Assembly: GCA_019449415.1 (NCBI GenBank)
Contig: JAGRPP010000030.1
Span: forward strand, 1 to 64,000
Direction of reading: 5' to 3'
DNA length: 64,000 nucleotides
Source of the DNA: Geothrix sp.
GTDB taxonomy: Bacteria; Acidobacteriota; Holophagae; Holophagales; Holophagaceae
A program made the position numbers and the translations under genes. The notes beneath the pieces were generated by a model. The model was given only the letters and a program-made list of their open reading frames with translations. It was not told the origin of the DNA and made no database searches. Positions 1 to 8,931 of this stretch are shown here, in pieces; the stretch's first letter is position 1; each line of letters begins with the position of its first letter.

Positions 1-53
1 GCAGCGGCCTTTTAAGCCGTTGGCCGCGGGTTCAAATCCCGCAGGGCCCACCA
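1..53 (+). tRNA. tRNA-Lys(UUU), 5' end outside window
   Basis: The anticodon stem (4-8 with 16-20) encloses a 7-base loop with anticodon TTT at 11-13. A T-arm with GTTCAAAT and an acceptor ending in an encoded CCA (51-53) follow. The acceptor 5' strand and D-arm lie before the window. It is 13 bases upstream of tRNA-Glu, so the two are probably co-transcribed. Confidence 0.93.
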
Positions 54-66
54 AGTTCCACCCCAT

Positions 67-141
67 GGGGCTATCGTCTAGGGGTCAGGACACCGCCCTT
101 TCACGGCGGTAACACGGGTTCAAATCCCGTTAGCCCTACCA
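67..141 (+). tRNA. tRNA-Glu(UUC), integration target
   Basis: Acceptor strand 67-73 pairs with 131-137 (one G-T pair). Anticodon stem CCGCC/GGCGG encloses a loop with TTC at 100-102, and CCA is encoded at 139-141. The gene remains intact although an element is inserted at its 3' half: the sequence from the first anticodon-loop base (98) to 142 recurs at 12652-12696. Integration therefore rebuilt a complete tRNA, as is usual for tyrosine-recombinase islands. Confidence 0.96.
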
Positions 142-142
142 G
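98..142 (+). repeat. attL: left 45-bp direct repeat, inside tRNA-Glu
   Basis: It matches 12652-12696 at 44 of 45 positions. The only difference is G at 109 (tRNA position 43, last base of the anticodon stem) versus A at 12663. Confidence 0.93.
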
Positions 143-144
143 CC

Positions 145-180
145 AGACGCCTTGAGAAATCAAGGCGTCTTTTGTTTTTT
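145..180 (+). terminator. Rho-independent terminator after tRNA-Glu, carried by the island
   Basis: A perfect 10-bp stem (145-154 with 161-170), loop AGAAAT, is followed by a T-rich tail TTTGTTTTTT. It lies inside the island, so it replaces the chromosomal terminator that now sits beyond attR (12713-12739). The tail and following bases (TTTGTTTTTTATCGA) recur after the other tRNA-Glu at 63503. Confidence 0.9.
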
Positions 181-208
181 ATCGATCAGACCGAGTCGTA
201 AATTCGGG

Positions 209-230
209 TCATACGGAAAATATACGGAAA
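209..230 (+). repeat. Left paired ATACGGAAA motif (candidate integrase arm site)
   Basis: Two copies of ATACGGAAA (211-219 and 222-230), one helical turn apart. The 22-bp block is identical and in the same orientation at 12522-12543, just upstream of the integrase, and nearly identical at 63541-63562 in the second element. Position near both element ends fits arm-type recombinase binding sites. A shared promoter or operator is the alternative. Confidence 0.65.
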
Positions 231-365
231 CCTCACCCTGGGGGTCCCCTGTCGCTAGAGCCCGCTCGCTGAGGTCTCCCCACCAACCGAGCGTTTGGTG
301 CCAGCGATTCGCCACTTTCTGTCGAATGGATTCGGTCATCTTGTCCTCAATGCAATGGAGGGCCC

Positions 366-581
366 ATGGCCAAGATCGGAAGACCCATCACACTCCCGGG
401 CCCCATCGGCGAACTGGCCCACAAGGTAGGGGGAGTAGCTCAGCTCTCAGACTCGCTCGGGGTCCATGTCCGGACCGTCCGTCGATGGGCCCACGGGGGA
501 CCGATTCTTCCCATGCCTCAAAAAATGCTGCTGATGCTCTTCGAGAAACACGAGGTCGATCCGGGTGACTTCATGGGCTGA
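366..581 (+). CDS. Small HTH DNA-binding protein (71 aa), left-end module
   Basis: The start ATG at 366 follows GGAGGG with a short spacer. Residues ~22-43 form a helix-turn-helix (VAQLSDSLGV then HVRTVRRWAHG), as in small Cro/MerR-like proteins. The N-terminus (MAKIGRPI) and the overall sequence closely match the 76-aa protein at 63674-63904, and the upstream regions also match (the stretch containing TTTCTGTCGA and CTTGTCCT). It is the first gene of the island and may control island genes or recombination. The exact role is unknown; the position and conservation in both elements suggest a core function. Confidence 0.8.
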   Translation: MAKIGRPITLPGPIGELAHKVGGVAQLSDSLGVHVRTVRRWAHGGPILPMPQKMLLMLFEKHEVDPGDFMG

Positions 582-783
582 GGCAGCCGCAGTCGATCTC
601 AAGGCTCATGACGCATCCTCAAGAGAAGGATCTGGTTGCGACTGTCGACAGCGACCCACCTCCGGCAAGGGCTTGTGGCGCTGATCACACTCTTGATGAA
701 TTCCGATAATCGAAAGTCACGACTCGCGTCCCTTTTCGATTAAATGGGTCCATCCCAAGGACGGACTAAAGCGGAGCCACCTG

Positions 784-2226
784 ATGGCCACTCATCCATG
801 CCCTGACGAGCAGGGGAACCCGGTCCCCATTTCCTCCCCCAGCACGCCGACCCCACTCTTTGCGTGGCTGGACCCCAGCCAGTCCGCAACGGTGGTGCCG
901 GAGGGGGCGATGCCCCACGAGATGAACGGCGTCCCCCTTCGGCCCTGGCGCAGGCCGCCTACGAGCCGGAGGGAGTGGAACCTCCTAGCCGACGAGATGT
1001 TCCTCGCTGAACGACTGTTCCACCCGCCCAATGGCAAGATTCCGGCCGCGGGCGCCGTGGTTGTCGAGCCCGATGGCCGCGTCTGGCTGGTGTCCCCGAC
1101 CAACCAGCACGGAGGCGGCCAGCAGACCTTTCCGAAGGGCACTGTGTCGGATCTGAGCCTCGCCTCCACCGCGTTGAAGGAGGTCCTCGACAAGACTGGC
1201 CTCCAGATCGAGCTGATGGACCACCTTCTCGATGTCGAGAGGGGCACTTCCTTCACCCGCTACTACCTCGCCCGCCGGATCGGGGGCACCCCTGCGGCCA
1301 TGGGATGGCGGAGCCAGGCGGTCCACTTGGTGCCACCGGAGCTGGTCAAGGAGCGCCTCAACCTGCCGGTCGACCACCCGATCGTCGACAAGCTGATGGA
1401 GGTCTGGGGGGCTTGGGCGGGGCGATACCGGGAACCCGTCGAACGCCGTCCAACTCCAGCACGTCGACAAACACCCAAAAGCCCGCAGGCAGGCACGTCT
1501 ACACAGCACGACGAACTCGTCGCGTTGTGGATCAAGCAAGACGCGGACGCGATTGCCGCCTCCGCCTGTAAGGCCCAGAAGGCGGGCAACGAGGCGGCGG
1601 TCATCAAGCACTGCAAGCACGCCGCGGTTGTCTTCCATCACCAGGGGAAACCGGGCCTCGCCGCGTTCTTTGCAAGGTTCGTCAAGCAGGCACTTGAAAA
1701 GCAGCCTCCGGCAGAGCCCATGACTGCTCCCTCCCTTTTCAGCGAGCCTCTTCCAGCTCCATCTATTTCGGCCATCCGTCGGGGGTACATGCCTCCCGGT
1801 TCGCCGATATTCGAGGTCCAGGCCAAATTCATGGCCTCCTTGATCCTCGACCTGGAGGCCGCCTGCCTTCGCCTCTACGGGGTCGATGAATCCAGGGAGA
1901 TCCCGTGGGATGGCGACCTGACCGCCGCCTCGTGGGAGGTTCCTGAATACAGGCGCTTCATCGAAGGGAGCCCCGCCTGTGGCTTCGTGGTCGACGGGTT
2001 GCCACCTGAAGAATGGCTCGACCTGGAGGACGTCAACCGTCATCCGCGCCAGACCATTCCGATCATGAGGCCCCAGGACATCAGGCTCTTCATCCATACG
2101 GTCCACCGCTCCGAGAAGTGGGCCGACGGCTACGCCAGCCCTGTCCTCGAATCCCTCGCCAGCGGCGCCCTCCAAGCGGTCGCCAAACGTCTGCTTGAGG
2201 ACGACTCCCTCTACGAGCCGCATTGA
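784..2226 (+). CDS. Nudix-like domain protein (480 aa), restriction-linked
   Basis: An N-terminal region of ~70 residues precedes a Nudix-like fold (about residues 85-215). The Nudix box is degenerate. TFPKG leads into it, but the first glutamate is Ser125, the spacing is one residue short, and the REUxEE core reads KEVLDK, so a key metal ligand is Lys137. After a Pro-rich linker (~216-235), a helical segment and an unassigned C-terminal domain (~340-480) follow. The gene lies 153 bases before mod, in the same direction. The degenerate box suggests nucleotide binding rather than hydrolysis, possibly a sensor or accessory factor of the restriction system; this is inference. The start was chosen at ATG 784 because it gives the full conserved length. 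Confidence 0.7.
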   Translation: MATHPCPDEQGNPVPISSPSTPTPLFAWLDPSQSATVVPEGAMPHEMNGVPLRPWRRPPTSRREWNLLADEMFLAERLFHPPNGKIPAAGAVVVEPDGRVWLVSPTNQHGGGQQTFPKGTVSDLSLASTALKEVLDKTGLQIELMDHLLDVERGTSFTRYYLARRIGGTPAAMGWRSQAVHLVPPELVKERLNLPVDHPIVDKLMEVWGAWAGRYREPVERRPTPARRQTPKSPQAGTSTQHDELVALWIKQDADAIAASACKAQKAGNEAAVIKHCKHAAVVFHHQGKPGLAAFFARFVKQALEKQPPAEPMTAPSLFSEPLPAPSISAIRRGYMPPGSPIFEVQAKFMASLILDLEAACLRLYGVDESREIPWDGDLTAASWEVPEYRRFIEGSPACGFVVDGLPPEEWLDLEDVNRHPRQTIPIMRPQDIRLFIHTVHRSEKWADGYASPVLESLASGALQAVAKRLLEDDSLYEPH

Positions 2227-2379
2227 GGCGCATACAGATCGGACGGGAATTTGCACCGTTCATTCGATCGAAGTGGACCCTCAGATCGTGAGGCTTCATC
2301 ATCTTGACCAAGCCCCCTGGAACCCGTGCCCCTCGTTGCCGCGCTGCGAGAACGCGCGGGGAACACAACCGGAGTCGAC

Positions 2380-5300
2380 ATGTCCCTTGAGCACCTGACG
2401 AATGCCCTGATGGATCTGATCCCCGAGGACGGGAGCGGCGTGGGGAACATCGCCTTGAGGCAGCAGCTCGGCAAAAAGCTGGGACGCGAGATCGAGGAGG
2501 GCGAGTACGCCGAGGCCCGTGATGCCCTCGTGTCCCAGGGACGGCTGGTGAAGGGTCAGGGGCGTGGGGGATCGGTCCGTCGTCCCGGGACGGCGCCCGT
2601 GCTGGAGGACCTGGCCGAGGCCCCGACGGTGGCCGTAGAAGCCGCCGCCCGGGCGCCCCGCAAGACGAAGGTCCAGGCCGCAGCCTCCACCCCGATTGCA
2701 GAGGAAGCCGCCATCCGCTCCTACCGCCACACGGACCGCCGGGCCAACAACCCCGAGGTGGGGCTGGTGAAGCCCGAGAACGACCCCGACCAGCCCAAGA
2801 CCGTCTGGTCCTTCGACCCCCACCTGGACCCCGAGCTGCGCTTCGACATCGGCCGTTCCCAGGTCGAGGGCGTCATCGACGAGGCCCTGACCAGCGAAGA
2901 TCCGAAGGTGCTGCGAGAGGCCCTTCTGGAACTGAAGCGTCTCCAGGCCCCCTACCTCATCTGGACGGGCAAGGCCGAGCGCACCAGCTTCGAGGTGGAC
3001 ACGGTGAGCCTGCATGTCCACGAGCGGGTGGACCCCGCCAGCATCCTGGCCGCGGTGCGCAAGGGGCAGACCGCCACGACCGCCCAGAGGGCCGCGGAGT
3101 TCGTGCAGCCCAACCTATTCGAGGCGCCCTGGGAGCAGGTGCCCCTGCGGGAGGCCATCGACTTCTACCGACACGACCGAGGCTGGGCCAACCGGCTGGT
3201 TACCGGCGACAGCCTGCTGGTCATGAACAGCCTGCTCCAGAAAGAGAACATGGCCGGTCAGGTGCAGATGGTCTACATCGATCCGCCCTACGGCATCAAG
3301 TACGGCTCCAACTTCCAGCCATTCGTGAAGAAAGAGAAAGGTGATGCGAGGAAGGTGCAGGATCGGAAAGATGAGGATCTGACCCAGGAGCCCGAAATGA
3401 TCAAAGCTTTTCGGGACACATGGGAATTGGGAATTCATTCATATTTAACTTACCTTCGGGATCGACTATTACTGGCCAAGGAACTGATGCATTCATCTGG
3501 AAGCGTTTTTGTCCAAATTTCAGATGAGAATTTACATCATGTGAAAGAAATTCTTGACGATATTTTTGGTTCAGAAAATTATTTAAATATTATTCCATTT
3601 TCAAAAACAAGTGGAATTACAACTGACTTTTTGGCTAGTAATGTTGATTTTCTCATATGGTATGGAAAAGACAAATCAAAGACAAAATATTTTAATTTAT
3701 TCATTGAAAAAAGCCGAGAATCCGGCACTGCAAATACATATAGCTGGATTGACAGCCCGAACTCTCCACGCAGAGGGATGAGCGCGGCCGAGAAGCGTGG
3801 CGAAGCAGAATTACCGATTAATGCAAAGCTCTATAAACCTGATAATATTACAAGCCAAGGTAATCCAGTAATTCCATGCTGCCACAAGGGTAAAACTTAT
3901 GAACAGGCTTGGAAAATGGATAAAGAAGGAGTTGGATTTCAGAGATTGGCAGTTGCTGGGCGCCTTCATGTTGCGAGTAATACCCTTCAATACGTCAGAT
4001 ATTTATCTGATTTTGCATGCATACCAATTACCCAATTATGGGACGACATGCAAACTGGTAATTTTACCGAAGACAAGACTTACGTTGTTCAGACGGCCGA
4101 AAAGGTCATCCAGCGCTGTCTCCTGATGACTACTGACCCCGGCGACCTCGTAATTGATCCCACCTGTGGCTCCGGCACCACCGCCGTTGTTGCTGAAAAA
4201 TGGGGCCGCCGATGGATCACCTGTGACACCAGCCGCGTGGCCGTGACGCTTGCCAAGGCTCGGCTGATGACGGCGGGCTTCGACTACTACGAGCTGAAGT
4301 ATCCCCACGAGGGGCTGAAGGGCGGCTTCGTCTATGAAACCGTGCCCCACGTCACTCTGAAATCTATCGCCAACAACCCCGACATCGACACGATTTACGA
4401 GGCCCACCGCCCGAAGATCATGGCGGCCCTCGCGGCGCTGAACACAGATCTACGCATGGCCCCGCCTTCCCCCTTCACTGTCGAGGAAGGTGGGCGCAAG
4501 GGGCAGAGGGTGGACTTCAAGGCCCCTGAATCCAAGACCGTCAAGCTACCCTCGGGCGAGGACGCCCCGGCGGGCGCCCTCCTGGAATGGGAGGTGCCCT
4601 TCGACTTGCCGGATGGCTGGCCCGAGGCACCCTTCGCGGCCTTCCACGCCGCCCGCCAGGCCATGCAGAAGGCCATGGACGCCAGCATCGCGGCCCACGC
4701 TGACCAGGAGCAGCTCTTCGACAAGCCACAGGTGGATCGCTCCAAGAAGCGCATCACGGGCCCCTTCACGGTAGAGGCCGTGCCCTCGCCCACGGTGGTC
4801 AGCCTGGACGAGCAGGTAGTGCCGCAGGAGGCCGACCAGGCCATCGCCCGGTCCGGCCACAGCGCCCGGGCGCACGACTGGATGGACGAGCTGCTGAAGA
4901 CCGGCATCCGGGGCAAGGGCGGCCAGATGATGAAGTTCGCCGGTCTGGAGCCCCTGCCCGGGCTCAAGCACCTGCACGCCCTGGGCACCCTCGCCGAGAG
5001 CGGGGACCGGGTGCTGGTGGCCTTCGGGCCGGAGCACGCCGCCATGGAGCAGAAGCAGGTGGCCCTGGCCCTGCACGAGGCCGAGAAGGTGCGCCCCTCG
5101 GCCCGCCACATCGTGTTCTGCGCCTTCGCCTTCGATCCCGAGGCCGCCAAGGACATCGACGAGACGAACTGGGCTGGGGTCAACCTGCTCAAGGTCCAGA
5201 TGAACACGGACCTCCTCACCGAGGACCTCAAGAAGGCCCGCAGCAACAACCAGAGCTTCTGGCTCATGGGCCAGCCCGATGTGGAGCTAAAGAGGCAGCC

Positions 5301-5643
5301 CGACGGGCTCTTCCAGGTGGAGGTCCACGGGTTCGACTACTTCGACACCGTGAAGGGCGAGCTGGTCAGCGGCGGCAAGGGCAAGATCGCCGCCTGGCTG
5401 CTGGACACCGACTACGACAACCGGAGCCTCTACCCCCGCCAGGTCTTCTTCCCCATGGCTGGCGACAAGGAGGGCTGGAACAAGCTGCGCCGGGACATCC
5501 GCGCGGAACTGGACGAGAGCCTGCTGGACGCCTTCCACGGCACCGTGAGCCTGCCCTTCGAGGCGGGGGACCACCGGCAGGTGGCGGTAAAGATCGTGGA
5601 CGACCGGGGCATCGAGTCCCTCAAGATCATCGCCCTGGACTAG
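2380..5643 (+). CDS. mod: Type III-like site-specific DNA methyltransferase (Mod)
   Basis: The predicted product is 1087 aa. ATG 2380 is preferred over an upstream GTG (2326) because GGAG sits 5 bases before it. The N-terminus (~1-70) looks like a winged-helix domain. Motif IV is DPPYG at ~300, followed by the target-recognition region, then the SAM-binding motif DPTCGSGTT at ~592; this order is the beta class of N6-adenine/N4-cytosine methylases. A long C-terminal extension (~700-1087) is of unknown function. The segment ~3400-4090 is strikingly AT-rich compared with the flanks and coincides with the target-recognition region, suggesting replacement by recombination. Res starts 9 bases downstream, so the two are one operon. 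Confidence 0.9.
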   Translation: MSLEHLTNALMDLIPEDGSGVGNIALRQQLGKKLGREIEEGEYAEARDALVSQGRLVKGQGRGGSVRRPGTAPVLEDLAEAPTVAVEAAARAPRKTKVQAAASTPIAEEAAIRSYRHTDRRANNPEVGLVKPENDPDQPKTVWSFDPHLDPELRFDIGRSQVEGVIDEALTSEDPKVLREALLELKRLQAPYLIWTGKAERTSFEVDTVSLHVHERVDPASILAAVRKGQTATTAQRAAEFVQPNLFEAPWEQVPLREAIDFYRHDRGWANRLVTGDSLLVMNSLLQKENMAGQVQMVYIDPPYGIKYGSNFQPFVKKEKGDARKVQDRKDEDLTQEPEMIKAFRDTWELGIHSYLTYLRDRLLLAKELMHSSGSVFVQISDENLHHVKEILDDIFGSENYLNIIPFSKTSGITTDFLASNVDFLIWYGKDKSKTKYFNLFIEKSRESGTANTYSWIDSPNSPRRGMSAAEKRGEAELPINAKLYKPDNITSQGNPVIPCCHKGKTYEQAWKMDKEGVGFQRLAVAGRLHVASNTLQYVRYLSDFACIPITQLWDDMQTGNFTEDKTYVVQTAEKVIQRCLLMTTDPGDLVIDPTCGSGTTAVVAEKWGRRWITCDTSRVAVTLAKARLMTAGFDYYELKYPHEGLKGGFVYETVPHVTLKSIANNPDIDTIYEAHRPKIMAALAALNTDLRMAPPSPFTVEEGGRKGQRVDFKAPESKTVKLPSGEDAPAGALLEWEVPFDLPDGWPEAPFAAFHAARQAMQKAMDASIAAHADQEQLFDKPQVDRSKKRITGPFTVEAVPSPTVVSLDEQVVPQEADQAIARSGHSARAHDWMDELLKTGIRGKGGQMMKFAGLEPLPGLKHLHALGTLAESGDRVLVAFGPEHAAMEQKQVALALHEAEKVRPSARHIVFCAFAFDPEAAKDIDETNWAGVNLLKVQMNTDLLTEDLKKARSNNQSFWLMGQPDVELKRQPDGLFQVEVHGFDYFDTVKGELVSGGKGKIAAWLLDTDYDNRSLYPRQVFFPMAGDKEGWNKLRRDIRAELDESLLDAFHGTVSLPFEAGDHRQVAVKIVDDRGIESLKIIALD

Positions 5644-5652
5644 GACGCGACC

Positions 5653-8514
5653 ATGGCCGCCCCCAAGTCCCTGATCATCAACTCACCCTTCGAGGCCCCC
5701 ACCCGCCACTGGGTGCAGGGCCCGGGCAACGCCCTGTCCCTCGTCCAGGGCCGCAGGCCCGCAGGCTACGAAATCTTCGACACCCGGAACAACACCCGGC
5801 GCACCGCCGAGCTGGCCCTGGTGAACCGCATCCGGGAGCGGGTGGATACCTGGCGGGCCGCGGACTACCCCGGCATCACCACCGTCACCCGGCGCCTCCT
5901 GGAGCACTGGCACGACACGACCGCCCGTCAGTTTCCCCTCTACTTCTGCCAGCTCGAAGCCATCGAGACCCTGATCTGGTGGGTGGAGGCCCCGGCCGAC
6001 TTCAAGCAGGGCATCGCCATCCCCGGCGATGGCGGGGTCTGGGAGCGCTTGTGCAGCAAGATGGCCACCGGCAGCGGCAAGACGACCGTGATGGCCATGC
6101 TCATCACCTGGCAGGTGCTGAACGCCCTCACCTACCCCAAGGAGACCCATCGCTTCAGCAAGACTGTCTTCGTCGTGGCGCCCGGGATCACCGTAAAAGA
6201 CCGCCTCCAGGTGCTCTACCCTGGCCACGACAAGAACGAGTACGACGCCATGGGGCTTTGCCCGGATGAGCCCTCACGGCGCAAGCTCAACCAGGTGGAC
6301 CTCCTGGTGGAGAACTGGCACACCTTGATGCCCCTGAAGCAGACGGATCGCTCGGTGGTGAAGAAAGGGGCCGAGAGCGACAAGGCGTTCGTCCACCGCG
6401 TGCTCGGCAAGCTCGCCACCTGCAAAGACCTGATCGTGATCAACGACGAGGCCCACCACGCCTACCGCATCCCCGCCGATGTGAAAATCAGCAAGAAGCA
6501 GGCGGAGGAGCAGGGCATCGACTTGGACGAGGCCACCCGCTGGATCGAGGGGCTGGACCGCATCCACAAGCAGCTTCGCATCCGCCGCTGTTTCGACCTG
6601 TCGGCCACGCCCTTCGCCCCCACCGGGAAGACCAACACCGAGCAGGGGCTGTTCGACTGGGTGATATCCGACTTCGGCCTGAACGACGCCATTGAGGCCG
6701 GACTGGTGAAGACTCCGCGGATCGTGGTCCGGGATGGGGCCGTGCCTGATGCCCACACCCTCAAGCCGAGGCTCTATCACCTCTATCGGGAAGCTGAGGT
6801 CTCCGAAGACCTGAATCGCAGGGGCGCCCAGCCCCACGAACCCCTGCCGCCCTTGGTGCAGCAGGCGTACACCCTGCTGGGGGCTGATTGGAAGGTCACG
6901 CTGGAGAGCTGGCAGGCCAACGGCCACGCCAGCCCGCCCGTGATGCTCACGGTTTGCAACCGCATCGAGACCGCGGCCCGGATCGAGGACTACTTCAACC
7001 GGGGCGATGCCCACTGGGCCGAGTTGAAGGCACCGAACCGGACCCTCCAGGTGAACAGCAAGGTGCTGGAAAAGGCCGAGGTTGGGGAATCCGTGACGGT
7101 CGACAAGGACTACGGGTCCAGGCTCCAGGCCATCGTCGACACCGCCTCCATCCCCAAGGACCGGAAGGACCGCCTGGCGGAGCTGAAGAAGGATGAACTG
7201 CTCCGGGCCATCGTCGACACCGTCGGCAAGCGGGGCCAGGCCGGGCAGGACCTCCAGAACGTCATCAGCGTGGCCATGCTCTCCGAAGGCTGGGATGCCA
7301 AGAACGTCACCCACATCATGGGCCTCCGCGCCTTCACCAGTCAGCTCCTCTGCGAGCAGGTCATCGGGCGCGGGCTCCGGCGGGTCGGCTACGAGGCCGA
7401 GGATGTGACGGGTGAAGACGGCATCACCCGGCGCCTCTTCAAGCCGGAGTTCGTGAACGTTTTCGGCGTGCCCCTGTCGATCTTCCAGGAGGTCGGCGAA
7501 GGAGGCGAGGCCCCACCCCCACCCACGCACAGCACCCAGGTCGAGGCTCTGGTCGATCGCGGCGAGTTTGAGATCCGGTGGCCGAATGTGCTCCGTGTCG
7601 ACACCGTGATTAAGCCCCACCTGGTCCTGGATTGGTCGAAGGTGGAGCCCATCACCATCGACCCCTCCCAGGTGCCGCTCTCGGCCGATCTAGCCCCTGC
7701 CGTCGGCGGGGCCGCGGACTGGGGGAAGATCCAGACCATCGACCTGGAGAAGATGCCCGAGTCCTTCCGGCAGCAGCGCCTCATCTTCCAGGCCGCCCGC
7801 AAGGCGTTCGACCAGCTCCAGCATGGGTGGAAGGGCAACCGGGAATACCTGGTGGTCCAGCTCATCCGCCTGGTCGAGCAGTTCCTGGCCAACGGCAAGA
7901 TCCAGGTGCCCTCCCTGTTCCACCAGGACCCCCTCCGGAAGCGCATCCTCTTCGCCCTGTCGATGGACCGCATCGTCCAGCACCTCATGCAGTTCATCGA
8001 CCAGCAGAACCAGGAGCGGGTCGAGCCGGTGTTCGACTCCGAATCCCCCATCGGTTCCACGCGCCACATGCGCACCTGGTACACGACGAAGCCCTGCCAG
8101 GCCACCCAGCGCAGCCAGATCAGCCACCTGGTGGCCGACAGCGCCTGGGAGGCCCACGCCGCCAACATTTTCGAGGCGGAGTCCTCAGGGGTGCGCCACC
8201 TCATCGCCGCCTATGCCAAGAACGACCACCTCGGGTTCCAGATCCACTACCTCTGGAACGGGGCCAAGCGGCGCTACGTGCCGGACTTCTTGATCCGCCT
8301 CACCAACGGGAGGACCCTCATCCTGGAGATCAAGGGCGAGAAGTCCGACCAGACCAAGGCCAAGCACGCCTCCCTCGACGCATGGATCCAGGCCGTGAAC
8401 AGCAAGGGAGGATTCGGCGTCTGGTGCTCCGACATCGCCTACGAGCCCAGCGAGATCCAGGACATCATCCTCAAGCACGGCGGGGAGGGACTGGCGGGGT
8501 CGCGGACGATCTAG
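5653..8514 (+). CDS. res: Type III-like restriction helicase-endonuclease (Res)
   Basis: This is a 953-aa SF2 helicase with a nuclease domain. Walker A is GSGKTT (140-145), motif II is DEAHH (~265), motif III is SATPF (~317), and a late helicase motif reads GRGLRR. The C-terminus has a PD-(D/E)xK pattern, PDFL then LILEIKG (~877-893), which would cut DNA after ATP-driven translocation. In type III systems Res works only in complex with Mod, and the tight mod-res spacing fits this. No frameshift or lost catalytic residue is visible, so the system looks intact. Confidence 0.9.
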   Translation: MAAPKSLIINSPFEAPTRHWVQGPGNALSLVQGRRPAGYEIFDTRNNTRRTAELALVNRIRERVDTWRAADYPGITTVTRRLLEHWHDTTARQFPLYFCQLEAIETLIWWVEAPADFKQGIAIPGDGGVWERLCSKMATGSGKTTVMAMLITWQVLNALTYPKETHRFSKTVFVVAPGITVKDRLQVLYPGHDKNEYDAMGLCPDEPSRRKLNQVDLLVENWHTLMPLKQTDRSVVKKGAESDKAFVHRVLGKLATCKDLIVINDEAHHAYRIPADVKISKKQAEEQGIDLDEATRWIEGLDRIHKQLRIRRCFDLSATPFAPTGKTNTEQGLFDWVISDFGLNDAIEAGLVKTPRIVVRDGAVPDAHTLKPRLYHLYREAEVSEDLNRRGAQPHEPLPPLVQQAYTLLGADWKVTLESWQANGHASPPVMLTVCNRIETAARIEDYFNRGDAHWAELKAPNRTLQVNSKVLEKAEVGESVTVDKDYGSRLQAIVDTASIPKDRKDRLAELKKDELLRAIVDTVGKRGQAGQDLQNVISVAMLSEGWDAKNVTHIMGLRAFTSQLLCEQVIGRGLRRVGYEAEDVTGEDGITRRLFKPEFVNVFGVPLSIFQEVGEGGEAPPPPTHSTQVEALVDRGEFEIRWPNVLRVDTVIKPHLVLDWSKVEPITIDPSQVPLSADLAPAVGGAADWGKIQTIDLEKMPESFRQQRLIFQAARKAFDQLQHGWKGNREYLVVQLIRLVEQFLANGKIQVPSLFHQDPLRKRILFALSMDRIVQHLMQFIDQQNQERVEPVFDSESPIGSTRHMRTWYTTKPCQATQRSQISHLVADSAWEAHAANIFEAESSGVRHLIAAYAKNDHLGFQIHYLWNGAKRRYVPDFLIRLTNGRTLILEIKGEKSDQTKAKHASLDAWIQAVNSKGGFGVWCSDIAYEPSEIQDIILKHGGEGLAGSRTI

Positions 8515-8580
8515 TCCCACGCTCCAGAGAATTTCAGTCACCGCGCCCGAAACCAAAAGAGGTTCCATCGCCACCAGGGA

Positions 8581-8931
8581 CTACCAGCCCCTGGTCCGCT
8601 TGGCCTGATTCCACGCCTCCCACTCGGCCTCGGCCAGGGGGCCCTCCACCACCTTCAGGGCGCGGCCCATGTCCCGCGCGCTGACGGCCGCGATCAACGC
8701 GTCCATCAGCCCCTCGAACCGCAGGAACATCATCACCCGCAGGGCCGTGGCCGCACGCTCCCGGGTGGCCTCCATGCCCCTCACGACCGCTTTGTAGGCC
8801 GAGGCCCGGCTTCGATACCCCAGGCGCCGTGCGATGCCGTCGTAGCCCATCCCCGACGCACGAAGGACCAGAGCCTCGGCCTCCCTCAGACGGGCCCGGA
8901 CCAGGCGGGGGGTGGTCGGATTTCGAATCAT
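8581..8931 (-). CDS. Small HTH protein (116 aa)
   Basis: Residues ~25-50 read as a helix-turn-helix (YDGIARRLGY followed by ASAYKAVV), resembling the DNA-binding domain of small terminase-like or regulatory proteins. The rest is helical with no recognised domain. Its start overlaps the end of the rep gene by 4 bases, so it is translationally coupled to rep. A replication or packaging accessory role is possible. No family is assigned. Confidence 0.65.
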   Translation of the reverse strand: MIRNPTTPRLVRARLREAEALVLRASGMGYDGIARRLGYRSRASAYKAVVRGMEATRERAATALRVMMFLRFEGLMDALIAAVSARDMGRALKVVEGPLAEAEWEAWNQAKRTRGW

